Shown here: piece by piece, positions 1 through 6,537 of the stretch
How the letters are laid out: each line of letters starts with the position of its first letter
Numbering within the stretch: the first letter of the stretch is position 1
Source of the DNA: an uncultured Eubacteriales bacterium
Lineage (GTDB): Bacteria > Bacillota > Clostridia > Christensenellales > CAG-917
Direction: 5' to 3'
NCBI GenBank assembly: GCA_900553825.1
Contig: USEV01000040.1
Location: 1-7,121 of the forward strand
Length of the DNA stretch: 7,121 nt
Notes under the pieces: model-generated
Seen by the model: only the letters and a program-made list of their open reading frames with translations
What the model was told of the DNA's origin: nothing
Database searches by the model: none
Translations under genes and position numbers: made by a program

Positions 1-134
1 ACCTCGTCGGTACCGTAGTCGACGACAACGACATCGACAAGGTCAGCACCGCGACCCTCACTTCCACGGGCCTCAACAATGCGGTCAACGCCGCGGCGTA
101 TGCCTTCAACAACTATAAGGAGGCGAGCGTATGA
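1..134 (+). CDS. rnfG: RnfG, C-terminal fragment (electron transport complex subunit G)
   Basis: Partial: the 5' end lies outside the window. The frame whose codons start at position 3 is open to the TGA at 132-134 and encodes about 43 residues. It contains DKVSTATLTSTG followed by LNNAVNAAAYAF, the typical C-terminal end of an RnfG/NqrC FMN-binding domain. In this family a threonine in the motif Dxx(S/T)GAT carries covalently bound FMN. Here the motif reads D-K-V-S-T-A-T, with Thr in place of the usual Gly, and the candidate FMN-bearing Thr is the codon at 54-56. RnfG is a membrane-anchored flavoprotein that passes electrons within the Rnf complex on the outer face of the membrane. The stop overlaps the rnfE start by four bases (ATGA), supporting one operon. 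The identification rests on the motif plus position directly before rnfE. Confidence 0.85.
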   Translation, partial: LVGTVVDDNDIDKVSTATLTSTGLNNAVNAAAYAFNNYKEASV

Positions 135-964
135 GCGGCAAGAACGGAAAGCGCGGATTCGCGCTCAACGAAAAGGGCAAAATCGTAGCCAACGGCATCT
201 TCGCGTCCAACCCCGTCTTCAGGCTGGTGCTCGGCATGTGCCCCACGCTCGCAATCTCAACGAGCGCGTTCAACGGGCTGGGCATGGGGCTTGCGGCAAC
301 GGTGGTTCTGGTGTGTTCCAACGCGCTGGTGTCTATGCTGAGAAAGGTCATTCCCGACAAGGTGCGCATCCCCGCGTATGTCCTCATCATAGCGACATTC
401 GTCACGCTGGTGGAGATGCTGCTGCGGAAGTTCGTCCCCGCGCTCTACAGCGCGCTGGGAATATACCTGCCGCTCATCGTCGTCAACTGTATCATCCTCG
501 CCCGCGCGGAAGCGTTTGCGAGCACGAACAAGGTCGGCGATTCCGTCCTCGACGGGCTGGGCATGGGGCTCGGCTTCACGCTCGCGCTTGTCGTGATAGG
601 CGTGATAAGGGAATTCCTCGGCTCCGGCACATTCTTCGTCGGCTCGTTCGGCGGGGCGGAATTCGGGCTCACGCTGGGCAAGATGCCCGACTATTCGATG
701 TCGGTGTTCGTGTTGCCCGCGGGCGGCTTCCTCACGCTCGGCATTCTGATGGCGGCGGTGAACGCGCTGTCGGACAGGGCGGCAAAGAAGCGTGAAGAGC
801 GTCACGAAAAGGAGGGCGCAATCCTCGACGAGCACATCGAAAAGCTCGTTTCGCAGGAAGAGGAATCCATGGGCATCGCGCCCGAAAACGGCGTTGAAAA
901 CGGCGAAAATGCAACTTCAACCGCCGATATTGTCAAAAATAACGAGGAGGGCGGCGCTGTATGA
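131..964 (+). CDS. rnfE: RnfE, integral membrane subunit of the Rnf complex
   Basis: 277 residues. RnfE is a six-helix membrane subunit of the ferredoxin:NAD+ oxidoreductase (Rnf), paralogous to RnfA and related to NqrD/NqrE. The start ATG at 131 overlaps the rnfG stop and is preceded by AAGGAGG at 117-123, 7 bases away. Family signatures are NPVFRLVLGMCPTLAIST (residues 27-44), PALYSALGIYLPLIVVNC (103-120) and GLGMGLGFTLALVVIGVIREFLG (142-164). Cys37 and Cys120 match the paired cysteines that, in this family, help hold an iron-sulfur centre in the membrane between RnfA and RnfE. Hydrophobic helices fill about residues 29-212. The remaining roughly 65 residues form a very charged tail (AKKREERHEKEG, then Glu/Asn-rich), making the protein longer than the usual 200-230 residues. 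The 3' end, about 880-945, is visibly less GC-rich than the rest. It overlaps rnfA by four bases. Confidence 0.96.
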   Translation: MSGKNGKRGFALNEKGKIVANGIFASNPVFRLVLGMCPTLAISTSAFNGLGMGLAATVVLVCSNALVSMLRKVIPDKVRIPAYVLIIATFVTLVEMLLRKFVPALYSALGIYLPLIVVNCIILARAEAFASTNKVGDSVLDGLGMGLGFTLALVVIGVIREFLGSGTFFVGSFGGAEFGLTLGKMPDYSMSVFVLPAGGFLTLGILMAAVNALSDRAAKKREERHEKEGAILDEHIEKLVSQEEESMGIAPENGVENGENATSTADIVKNNEEGGAV

Positions 965-1545
965 CTTACTTCCTCCTGATAATCGGCGCAATGTTCGTCA
1001 ACAACTTCGTGCTGTGTCAGTTCCTCGGGTGCTGTCCGTTCCTCGGCGTGTCCAAGAAGACGGACACCGCGCTCGGCATGGGGCTCGCGGTCATCTTCGT
1101 CATGGGCATCGCCTCCATCTTCACCTGGCTCGTCCAGAAGCTCCTCGTCGCGCTCGGCATCGAGTATCTGCAGACCATCGCGTTCATACTCGTCATCGCG
1201 GCGCTCGTTCAGCTTGTGGAGCTGGTGCTCAAGAAGTTTATGCCCGCGCTGTACAGTGCCCTCGGCGTCTACCTGCCCCTCATCACCACCAACTGCGCGG
1301 TGCTGGGCGTGGCAATCCTCAACATCCAGTCCTACGGCATCGCCGCGGCGGAGAGCCTGCTGCTCTCCTTCCTCAACGGCGTGTTCAGCGGAGCGGGCTT
1401 CACAATCGCAATACTCCTCCTCGCGGGCATACGCGAGAGAATGGATATATCCCTTGTGCCCAAGCCCTTCCGCGGCTTCCCGATAACGCTGGTCACGGCT
1501 TCCATCATGAGCCTTGCGTTCACGGCGTTCTCGGGCATGATATGA
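961..1545 (+). CDS. rnfA: RnfA, integral membrane subunit of the Rnf complex
   Basis: 194 residues, the normal family length. RnfA pairs with RnfE in the membrane core of the Rnf complex and takes part in moving electrons across the membrane during ion pumping. The start ATG at 961 lies inside the rnfE stop (ATGA), with GAGGAGGG at 944-951 as ribosome binding site. Motifs are FVNNFVLCQFLGCCPFLGVS (residues 12-31), PALYSALGVYLPLITTNC (95-112) and AGFTIAILLLAGIRERMD (145-162). Cys25 and Cys112 correspond to Cys37 and Cys120 of RnfE, the conserved pair at the RnfA/RnfE interface. Hydrophobic segments cover almost the whole protein, consistent with six helices. The PALYSALG..LPL segment is nearly identical to that of RnfE, showing the paralogy of the two subunits. 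It ends three codons or fewer before rnfB, in the usual rnfCDGEAB order. Confidence 0.97.
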   Translation: MTYFLLIIGAMFVNNFVLCQFLGCCPFLGVSKKTDTALGMGLAVIFVMGIASIFTWLVQKLLVALGIEYLQTIAFILVIAALVQLVELVLKKFMPALYSALGVYLPLITTNCAVLGVAILNIQSYGIAAAESLLLSFLNGVFSGAGFTIAILLLAGIRERMDISLVPKPFRGFPITLVTASIMSLAFTAFSGMI

Positions 1546-1549
1546 GGTG
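1544..1549 (+). promoter_or_regulatory. Ribosome binding site of rnfB
   Basis: GAGGTG at 1544-1549, overlapping the rnfA stop codon, lies 5 bases before the ATG at 1555. The alternative start GTG at 1549 would have no purine-rich sequence at a proper distance, because this motif would overlap it. The site therefore favours ATG 1555 and implies coupling of rnfB translation to that of rnfA. Confidence 0.6.
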
Positions 1550-1554
1550 TGCGT

Positions 1555-2379
1555 ATGTGGACTGATGTTTTGATTGCTGCCGTCGACCCAATGACCATAT
1601 TGTGGTCCGCGCTCGCCCTTCTGGGGCTCGCGGCGGTGTTCGGCGTTCTGCTCGCGGTGCTCGGCAAGAAGTTCGCCGTCAACTGCGACGAAAAGGAAGA
1701 AGAGATCCGCAAACACCTCTCCGGCGCAAACTGCGGCGCGTGCGGGTATGCGGGTTGCGACGCGTTTGCGAAGGCTCTTGCCGAGGGAAAGGCGGACATC
1801 AACGCCTGCTCGGCGACCGCCGCGTCCGAAAAGGCGATAATCGGCGAGATCATGGGCGTCGAGGTCAGCGCCGAGGCGACCAAAATCGTGGTGGCTTGCA
1901 ACGGCGGCAACGCGGCAAACGACAAGTACGATTACATGGGCTACGGCAACTGCCGCAGCATGGAACTGCTCGGCGGGGGCAGAAAGATGTGCCCGTGGGG
2001 TTGCCTGGGCATGGGTTCGTGCACGGACGCCTGTCCCGAGCACGCAATAGATGTGCGCGACGACGGCTATGCCGTGGTGGACAGGACAAAGTGCATCGTG
2101 TGCGGCAAGTGCATAACCGCCTGCCCCAAGAAGCTCATCAAGCGCATTCCCGCCGACGCAAAGGTGTATATCGCGTGTTCCAACTGCCTGCGCGGCGGCA
2201 AGGAAGTCAAGGCGATGTGCACGGCGGGTTGCCTGGGGTGCGGGCTTTGCTCCAAGGTGTGCCCGGAGGGAGCAATCACTCTCACCGACAATCTGCCCGC
2301 GATAGATTACGCAAAATGCACCGGGTGCGGCACCTGTGTCGCGAAGTGCCCGGCGAAATGCATAAAGCAATGCGACTGA
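1555..2379 (+). CDS. rnfB: RnfB, polyferredoxin subunit of the Rnf complex
   Basis: 274 residues from ATG 1555; a GTG at 1549 would add two residues. RnfB is the membrane-anchored iron-sulfur protein that takes electrons from reduced ferredoxin into the Rnf complex. Residues about 14-37 form one hydrophobic anchor helix. A Fes domain follows, with Cys60, 63, 68 and 85 (NCGACGYAGCDAF). Next come ferredoxin-like motifs: CPWGCLGMGSCTDACP (146-161), CIVCGKCITACP (180-191), CTAGCLGCGLCSKVCP (222-237) and CTGCGTCVAKCP (255-266). I count 28 cysteines, more than the shorter proteobacterial RsxB has, and enough for about six [4Fe-4S] clusters; the exact number is inference. This long cysteine-rich form is the one seen in clostridial Rnf operons. 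It is the last rnf gene; the next gene starts 64 bases later behind hairpin-forming DNA. Confidence 0.96.
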   Translation: MWTDVLIAAVDPMTILWSALALLGLAAVFGVLLAVLGKKFAVNCDEKEEEIRKHLSGANCGACGYAGCDAFAKALAEGKADINACSATAASEKAIIGEIMGVEVSAEATKIVVACNGGNAANDKYDYMGYGNCRSMELLGGGRKMCPWGCLGMGSCTDACPEHAIDVRDDGYAVVDRTKCIVCGKCITACPKKLIKRIPADAKVYIACSNCLRGGKEVKAMCTAGCLGCGLCSKVCPEGAITLTDNLPAIDYAKCTGCGTCVAKCPAKCIKQCD

Positions 2380-2380
2380 T

Positions 2381-2431
2381 GTGACCGGTCGGCGTGCCGT
2401 CACAGGCACGGACTCGGCGGTTCGCCCGCCG
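2381..2431 (+). promoter_or_regulatory. Structured spacer between rnfB and the phosphatase gene
   Basis: This short intergenic stretch holds several inverted repeats. CGTGCC at 2393-2398 pairs with GGCACG at 2405-2410 around a 6-base loop. CGGCGG at 2415-2420 pairs with CCGCCG at 2426-2431 around a 5-base loop. GACCGGTC at 2383-2390 is a perfect palindrome. An alternative pairing, GTGAC 2381-2385 with GTCAC 2399-2403, would compete with the first hairpin. No T-tract follows either hairpin, so they are not standard intrinsic terminators, and I see no clear -35/-10 pair. They could protect or process the rnf mRNA, or modulate translation of the next gene. Function is inference. Confidence 0.4.
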
Positions 2432-2438
2432 AAAGGAG
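2432..2438 (+). promoter_or_regulatory. Ribosome binding site of the Ppx/GppA gene
   Basis: AAAGGAG lies 5 bases before the ATG at 2444 and directly after the second hairpin of the spacer. It selects ATG 2444 over in-frame upstream starts such as GTG 2381, which would add 21 residues not resembling the family. Confidence 0.75.
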
Positions 2439-2443
2439 TTGTT

Positions 2444-3958
2444 ATGGAAAAAATCGCTGTCATTGACCTCGGCTCGAATTCTGCAAGACTTGTCCTCGTC
2501 AACATCCTCGAGGGCGGATATTTCGTCGTCTTTGACGAGCTCAAAGAGACCGTCCGTCTGGGACAGGACATGGACTGGGACGGCATCATCAAACCGCAGC
2601 GCGTCCAGCAGACGATAAAGACGCTTTCGATGTTCAGGCGGCTTTGCGACGCAAACCACATCGACAAAATATTTGCGTACGCAACCGCCGCAGTCAGGCG
2701 CGCCAAGAATCAGAAGAGCTTCCTCGACGAAGTGGCGATGACCTGCGGCATCAAAATCAAGGTGCTCACCGTGGAGGAACAGGCGCTTCTGGTGTATCAG
2801 GGCGTCATCAACTCCATGGACATCCCCAAGGGGCTCATCATGGAGATGGGCGGCGGCTCGACGAACCTCATTTACTACAACCGCCGCAACCTCATCCACT
2901 ACGAGACGCTTCCCTTCGGCACCGTCACTCTCACGGACCTCTTCAAGAGTTACAGCACCGAGCCCGAGACCCGCGCGGACAAAATCGAGGCGTTCATCGG
3001 CGAACAGCTCGAGAAGATAACCTGGCTGGACAGCGTCGAGCCCGACACCACCTTCGTGGGCGTGGGCGGCGCCTTCCGCAACCTCGGCAGGATAAGCCGC
3101 ATGGTCAGGAAGTATCCCTTCAACATGACTCACGGTTACGAGATTTCCATGTCGGAGTTCGACGGGCTTTATTCCACCATCCGCAAGCTGGACCTCGATT
3201 CCACGATGAAGATAAAGGGGCTCTCCAGCGGCAGGGCGGACATATTCCCGAGCTCGCTTGCCGTCATCAAGGCGGTGCTTTCGCGCTTCAATTTCCCGCG
3301 CATCATGATAAGCGGATGCGGACTGCGCGAGGGAGCGATGTTCCGCTACGCCGTGCCCGGCGTCAACGAGCGCCCGCTCACCGATGTCCTCGGTCACTCT
3401 CTGCACACGCAGATGAAGTACTACGATGTCAATGTCAACCACGCCGAGCATGTGTATAACCTCTGCATCCAGCTTTTCAAGCAGCTCAAGGTGCTCCACA
3501 AGATGCCCAGGATGTATGTGCGCGTCCTCAAGATTGCCGCACTCATGCACGACACCGGTATGCGCATCAAATACTACCATCACGAGCAGCACTCGTGCTA
3601 CATCATCCTCAACAGCAACCTCTACGGCGTGCCGCACAAGGACCTCGTGCTCGCGGCGTTCGTGGCGGCGGGACACCGCAAGAACGAAATCGTCAAAGAG
3701 GACCTCATGCGCTACAAGGATATGCTGACCGTCGAGGATGTGGACGCGATGAGGAAACTCTCCGTCATCCTCCGCATCGCGGAGAGCTTCGACCGCAGCC
3801 AGAGCGGAGTCATCACGGGCATAACCTGCGATGTCCTCGGCGACAGCGTCATCATCAAGACGGAGACGGAAGGGGATTGCTCGCTGGAAGTCAAGGACGC
3901 GCTCTCGGCGGCGCAGGAGTTCAAGGCCGCGTATGGCAAGAACCTGGAAATTCTCTGA
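2444..3958 (+). CDS. Ppx/GppA phosphatase family protein with C-terminal HD domain
   Basis: 504 residues. The family hydrolyses inorganic polyphosphate (Ppx) or converts pppGpp to ppGpp (GppA) in the cytoplasm; which substrate applies here cannot be read from the sequence. The N-terminal half is an ASKHA-fold phosphatase: DLGSNSARLVL (residues 8-18, phosphate-1 loop), YATAAVRRAKN (79-89), VEEQALLVYQG (110-120, containing the likely catalytic Glu), EMGGGSTNLIYY (134-145, phosphate-2 loop) and GVGGAFRNLGRI (206-217). GRADIFPSSLAVI (263-275) and ISGCGLREGAMF (289-300) close the domain. The C-terminal part is HD-like, with His333, His369-Asp370 (LMHDTG), His380/His383 and His411 (AGHRKNE) as probable metal ligands. 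In long Ppx proteins this region contributes to substrate binding and dimer contacts, and need not be an active phosphohydrolase. The start is fixed by the AAAGGAG at 2432-2438. The 3' end overlaps maf by 26 bases. Confidence 0.92.
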   Translation: MEKIAVIDLGSNSARLVLVNILEGGYFVVFDELKETVRLGQDMDWDGIIKPQRVQQTIKTLSMFRRLCDANHIDKIFAYATAAVRRAKNQKSFLDEVAMTCGIKIKVLTVEEQALLVYQGVINSMDIPKGLIMEMGGGSTNLIYYNRRNLIHYETLPFGTVTLTDLFKSYSTEPETRADKIEAFIGEQLEKITWLDSVEPDTTFVGVGGAFRNLGRISRMVRKYPFNMTHGYEISMSEFDGLYSTIRKLDLDSTMKIKGLSSGRADIFPSSLAVIKAVLSRFNFPRIMISGCGLREGAMFRYAVPGVNERPLTDVLGHSLHTQMKYYDVNVNHAEHVYNLCIQLFKQLKVLHKMPRMYVRVLKIAALMHDTGMRIKYYHHEQHSCYIILNSNLYGVPHKDLVLAAFVAAGHRKNEIVKEDLMRYKDMLTVEDVDAMRKLSVILRIAESFDRSQSGVITGITCDVLGDSVIIKTETEGDCSLEVKDALSAAQEFKAAYGKNLEIL

Positions 3959-4517
3959 GCCGCTGGTGCTGGCTTCGGCGTCGCCGCGACGCAAGGAGCT
4001 CATAAGCAGAGTTGCGGAGAATGTCGAGATTCTGCCTGCCGACATAGACGAAAGCACCGTCACGGCATCGTCGCCGCGCGCCCTCGTCAGGGAGCTTTCC
4101 CGCCGAAAGGCGCTTGCCGTAAAGGCGTTGCCGCAGTGCAGGAACAAAGTGGTCGTCGGCGCGGATACGGTGGTTTTTCTGGACAAATTGTACGGTAAAC
4201 CCCGTGATTTCGACGACGCGGTGCGGATTCTTTCCGTACTCAACGGCAGGGAACATTATGTTTACACAGGCGTCACCGTAGCGGCGGACAGCGGCTCGGT
4301 GACATTTTCGGTGAGGTCGTCCGTCGTCTTCAGACACCTCTCCGACGAGGAGATAAAAGACTATGTCTCCACGCACCGCCCCTACGACAAGGCAGGAGCA
4401 TACGCCATACAGGAGGGAGTCGTGGTGCAGAGTTACAAGGGCAGCCTCACCAACATCATAGGCTTGCCCGTCGAAAAATTGTCCGAAGTACTGCGAGGTG
4501 AAAAGTGGCTTGGCTAG
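3933..4517 (+). CDS. maf: Maf family nucleoside triphosphate pyrophosphatase
   Basis: 194 residues. Maf proteins are cytoplasmic pyrophosphatases that cleave non-canonical or selected nucleoside triphosphates (in Bacillus dTTP, UTP and modified U nucleotides); the gene was named for an effect on septum formation. Motifs run in family order: LASASPRRKELI (residues 13-24), VVGADTVVFLDKLYGKP (74-90), and YDKAGAYAIQEG (151-162) followed by SYKGSLTNIIGLPVEKL (167-183). The family usually has a G-x-Y-T-N-V-V-G-L-P type ending; the variant here is mild. I chose ATG 3933, which sits just before the conserved core and inside the phosphatase gene. Upstream in-frame codons encode only an Arg/Ser-rich shadow of that gene. 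AAGG at 3923-3926 or AGGAG at 3915-3919 may serve as ribosome binding site. It overlaps the next gene by 13 bases, as in a coupled operon. Confidence 0.93.
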   Translation: MARTWKFSEPLVLASASPRRKELISRVAENVEILPADIDESTVTASSPRALVRELSRRKALAVKALPQCRNKVVVGADTVVFLDKLYGKPRDFDDAVRILSVLNGREHYVYTGVTVAADSGSVTFSVRSSVVFRHLSDEEIKDYVSTHRPYDKAGAYAIQEGVVVQSYKGSLTNIIGLPVEKLSEVLRGEKWLG

Positions 4518-5503
4518 AACTTTCCATTGACCTTGGAAGCAAATTCATAACGATATGCCAGAAGGGCATAGGGCTCGTCCTGCGCGAGCCCGCAATCGCC
4601 CTCGCCGAAAAGGCGGGCGACAAGTTCGTCATACGCGAGGCGGGTTACCGCGCGGAGAATGTCATGTCCTCCGCACTCGGCGGCGCGCGCGTCATCGAGC
4701 CCGTGCGCGAAGGGCTCATCGCCGACGAGGATATGTGCATACAGCTCTTCAGGCACTTCTTCAAGAAGATTGTCCCCGCAGGGCTCGTCAAGCCCAAAAT
4801 CAGGGCTATCGTCAGCATAAGTTGCGCCATGACCAATTCCGACAGAAAGGCGGTGGAAAAGTGCTTCGTCAAGGCGGGCGTCAAGGAGATAACGCTTGTC
4901 GAATCCCCGCTGTCGCTCATCGCCTACACGGGTAGCATAGGCGGGCTGTTCGTGGACATAGGCGGCGGAAAGACCGAGGTCGCCGCCGTCACCAACCGCG
5001 GTATCGCGTGCGGCGTCGCCGTCAACATCGCGGGCGACGCATTCAACAGCGCAATCGTCGACGCCGTCTATATGCACTACGGAGTCAAGCTCGGCGACTA
5101 CACGGTGGAGAAAATCAAAAAGAACGCGCTCTCGTTTTATCTCAACGACGAGGGCAGTTACGCGGTGTCCGGCGGCGGCAGGGACGGCTCGCCCAAGAGC
5201 GTCGTCATCACCGCGGCGGATATGCGCGACGCCGTGCTTCCCCTCGTGGACGACCTCATCGAAGTGGTCATGAATGTGCTCAACCAGACCCCGCCCGAGC
5301 TCGCGGCGGAAATCCTGCGCAAGGGCATTTTCGTGACGGGCGGCTCGAGCAGAATTCCCGGGCTCATCGAATACATGGAACAGGCGTTCGAGCTCCCGCT
5401 CACTCCGCTTTACGACGGCGAGAACTCCGTTGCGCTCGGCGGCGCGAAGTTCCTCGACGACAGACAGTTGCTCGGCAACCTCCTCGGCATAAAGCTGGAT
5501 TGA
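4505..5503 (+). CDS. MreB-like actin homologue (divergent)
   Basis: 332 residues, close to MreB length. MreB-family proteins form membrane-associated filaments that guide cell-wall synthesis. Matching segments in order are SIDLGSKFITICQKGIGLVLREPAIA (residues 7-32), REGLIADEDMCIQLFRHFFKKI (68-89), NSDRKAVEKCFVKAGVKEITLVESPLSLIAYTG (111-143), the phosphate-2 loop DIGGGKTEVA (151-160), GDYTVEKIKKNA (197-208) and the adenosine motif GIFVTGGSSRIPGL (274-287). It departs from classical MreB: DLGTANT is DLGSKFI, DIGGGTTEV is DIGGGKTEV, and the EEP of the catalytic region is ESP, so nucleotide hydrolysis may differ. The start is GTG 4505, with GAGGTG at 4495-4500 only 4 bases away; it overlaps maf. 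No mreC or mreD follows; a terminator comes 53 bases after the stop. An FtsA- or PilM-type actin is less likely because of the MreB-specific GIVLxEP and GVIAD equivalents. Confidence 0.82.
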   Translation: MAWLELSIDLGSKFITICQKGIGLVLREPAIALAEKAGDKFVIREAGYRAENVMSSALGGARVIEPVREGLIADEDMCIQLFRHFFKKIVPAGLVKPKIRAIVSISCAMTNSDRKAVEKCFVKAGVKEITLVESPLSLIAYTGSIGGLFVDIGGGKTEVAAVTNRGIACGVAVNIAGDAFNSAIVDAVYMHYGVKLGDYTVEKIKKNALSFYLNDEGSYAVSGGGRDGSPKSVVITAADMRDAVLPLVDDLIEVVMNVLNQTPPELAAEILRKGIFVTGGSSRIPGLIEYMEQAFELPLTPLYDGENSVALGGAKFLDDRQLLGNLLGIKLD

Positions 5504-5555
5504 AACGGAAATTTCCCGCCGTCACGCCGAACGCGGTCGCGACGCAAGGCAAACG

Positions 5556-5582
5556 AAAACGCACCTTTCGGGTGCGTTTTTT
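5556..5582 (+). terminator. Rho-independent terminator of the plus-strand operon
   Basis: AAAACGCACC at 5556-5565 pairs perfectly with GGTGCGTTTT at 5571-5580 around the loop TTTCG, and the T-run is 5577-5582. It lies 53 bases after the mreB-like stop, so it ends the phosphatase-maf-mreB-like transcript, and perhaps the rnf one by read-through. On the minus strand the stem ends in TTTTCGTTT, so it may also stop transcription from the facing aldo/keto reductase gene, though less strongly. Confidence 0.92.
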
Positions 5583-5668
5583 GATGCGTAGGATTTTCTC
5601 TTGCCCGTGCGCATTGTCTGCCGGCGGACGGTCGCCCTGCGGGCTCGGGCGGGCTTTTGTCCGCGCGG

Positions 5669-6532
5669 TCAGTATTTCCCTCGGTCGGGGTGCGGACCCA
5701 GCCTGCCGACGGATTTCACGGCGTCGAGAGCCGCCATGTCCTCCGTGGAGATTTCGAAGTTGAACACATCCGCGTTTTCGGGTATGCGGGAAAGGGTCGC
5801 CGTCTTGGGCAGGGGGAGCGTGTCGTGTTGTATGCACCAGCGCACCAGAATCTGCGCCTCGCTCTTGCCGTATTTTTCCGCGACGGCTTTCAGCACCGGG
5901 TTGCCGAACGCCCTTCCGCGGCACAGCGGTGCCCACGCCTCCACCACCATTCCGTTCGCCTTCGAAAATTCCGCCGCCTCGAGCTGGTCGGGGTCGGCAA
6001 AGCCGAAGTGGAATTCAATCTGGTTGACGGCGGGGGGAATGTTGCACTCCCCGAAAAGCGTTTCCAGGTGGTGCCGCAGTGAATTGCACACTCCGATTGT
6101 GCGCACCAATCCCTCGTCCACAAGCCTTTCCATGGCACGCCAGGTGGGGAAGAGCCCCTTGCGGTAGTCGTCGGCAAAGTCCTTTGCGACGGGCCAGTGC
6201 ACGAGGTAGAGGTCGAGGTAGTCAAGCCCCAGCTTTTTCAGCGACGCGTCGAACGCGGCGAGCGTGGAGTCGTAGCCCTGGTGCGTGTTCCACACCTTGG
6301 TGGTGACAAAGATGTCCCCGCGGGGCACGCCGCTCCGAGCTATGCCTCTGCCCACGCCGTCCTCGTTCATGTAAAACTCCGCTGTGTCGATGTGACGGTA
6401 GCCGGCGGCAAGCGCGGCTTTCACGCTGTTGACGCAGGTGTCGCCGTCGGGGGTGAGATAGGTGCCGAAACCCACGCACGGGATTTCGTATCCGCTTGAA
6501 AGTTTCAGCGTGTCGGTGAGTGAAGAGAACAT
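5669..6532 (-). CDS. Aldo/keto reductase (AKR family, 2,5-diketogluconate reductase-like)
   Basis: 287 residues. A cytosolic NADPH-dependent TIM-barrel oxidoreductase that reduces aldehydes or ketones to alcohols; the physiological substrate cannot be told from sequence. The catalytic tetrad is complete: Asp49 and Tyr54 in HIDTAEFY, Lys79 in TTKVWN, and His112 in LYLVHWPV. Other family marks are VGFGTYL (20-26), the start of the barrel; VRTIGVCNS (143-151, usually GVSN); NQIEFHFGFAD (170-180, usually NQIEYHP); and LPLPKTATLSRIPENADVFNFEIS (239-262), the cofactor-binding end that normally reads IPKS. The start is ATG 6532 with AAGGAGG (complement of 6538-6544) 5 bases upstream. A longer reading from 6574 would run into the DegV gene and lacks support. 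It follows degV by 10 bases on the same strand and is probably co-transcribed. Confidence 0.95.
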   Translation of the reverse strand: MFSSLTDTLKLSSGYEIPCVGFGTYLTPDGDTCVNSVKAALAAGYRHIDTAEFYMNEDGVGRGIARSGVPRGDIFVTTKVWNTHQGYDSTLAAFDASLKKLGLDYLDLYLVHWPVAKDFADDYRKGLFPTWRAMERLVDEGLVRTIGVCNSLRHHLETLFGECNIPPAVNQIEFHFGFADPDQLEAAEFSKANGMVVEAWAPLCRGRAFGNPVLKAVAEKYGKSEAQILVRWCIQHDTLPLPKTATLSRIPENADVFNFEISTEDMAALDAVKSVGRLGPHPDRGKY

Positions 6533-6537
6533 CGCTT

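Noticed and set aside
2393..2431. Intrinsic terminator after rnfB
   Set aside because: The hairpins are convincing, but the following bases are GAAAGGAG with no T-run, so a standard Rho-independent terminator is not supported.
802..2706. Long open frame on the minus strand opposite the rnf genes (634 codons)
   Set aside because: It lies antisense to rnfE, rnfA and rnfB, which have clear family motifs. Its composition is Arg/His/Ala-rich without any domain, as expected for the shadow of GC-rich coding DNA.
3831..3932. Longer Maf with 34 extra N-terminal residues
   Set aside because: The added residues are an Arg/Ser-rich shadow of the phosphatase C-terminus, and Maf proteins normally begin shortly before the LASxSPRR motif, as with ATG 3933.
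2282..4243. Long open frame on the minus strand opposite the phosphatase gene (653 codons)
   Set aside because: Antisense to a well-recognised Ppx/GppA gene and maf; low-complexity His/Asp/Arg/Val-rich product with no motif.
5624..5664. Second terminator for the aldo/keto reductase gene (GCGGAC 5624-5629 with GTCCGC 5659-5664, inner GCCC/GGGC)
   Set aside because: The outer stem closes a 29-base loop and there is no T-run on the minus strand. The hairpin at 5556-5582 is a better candidate for two-way termination.
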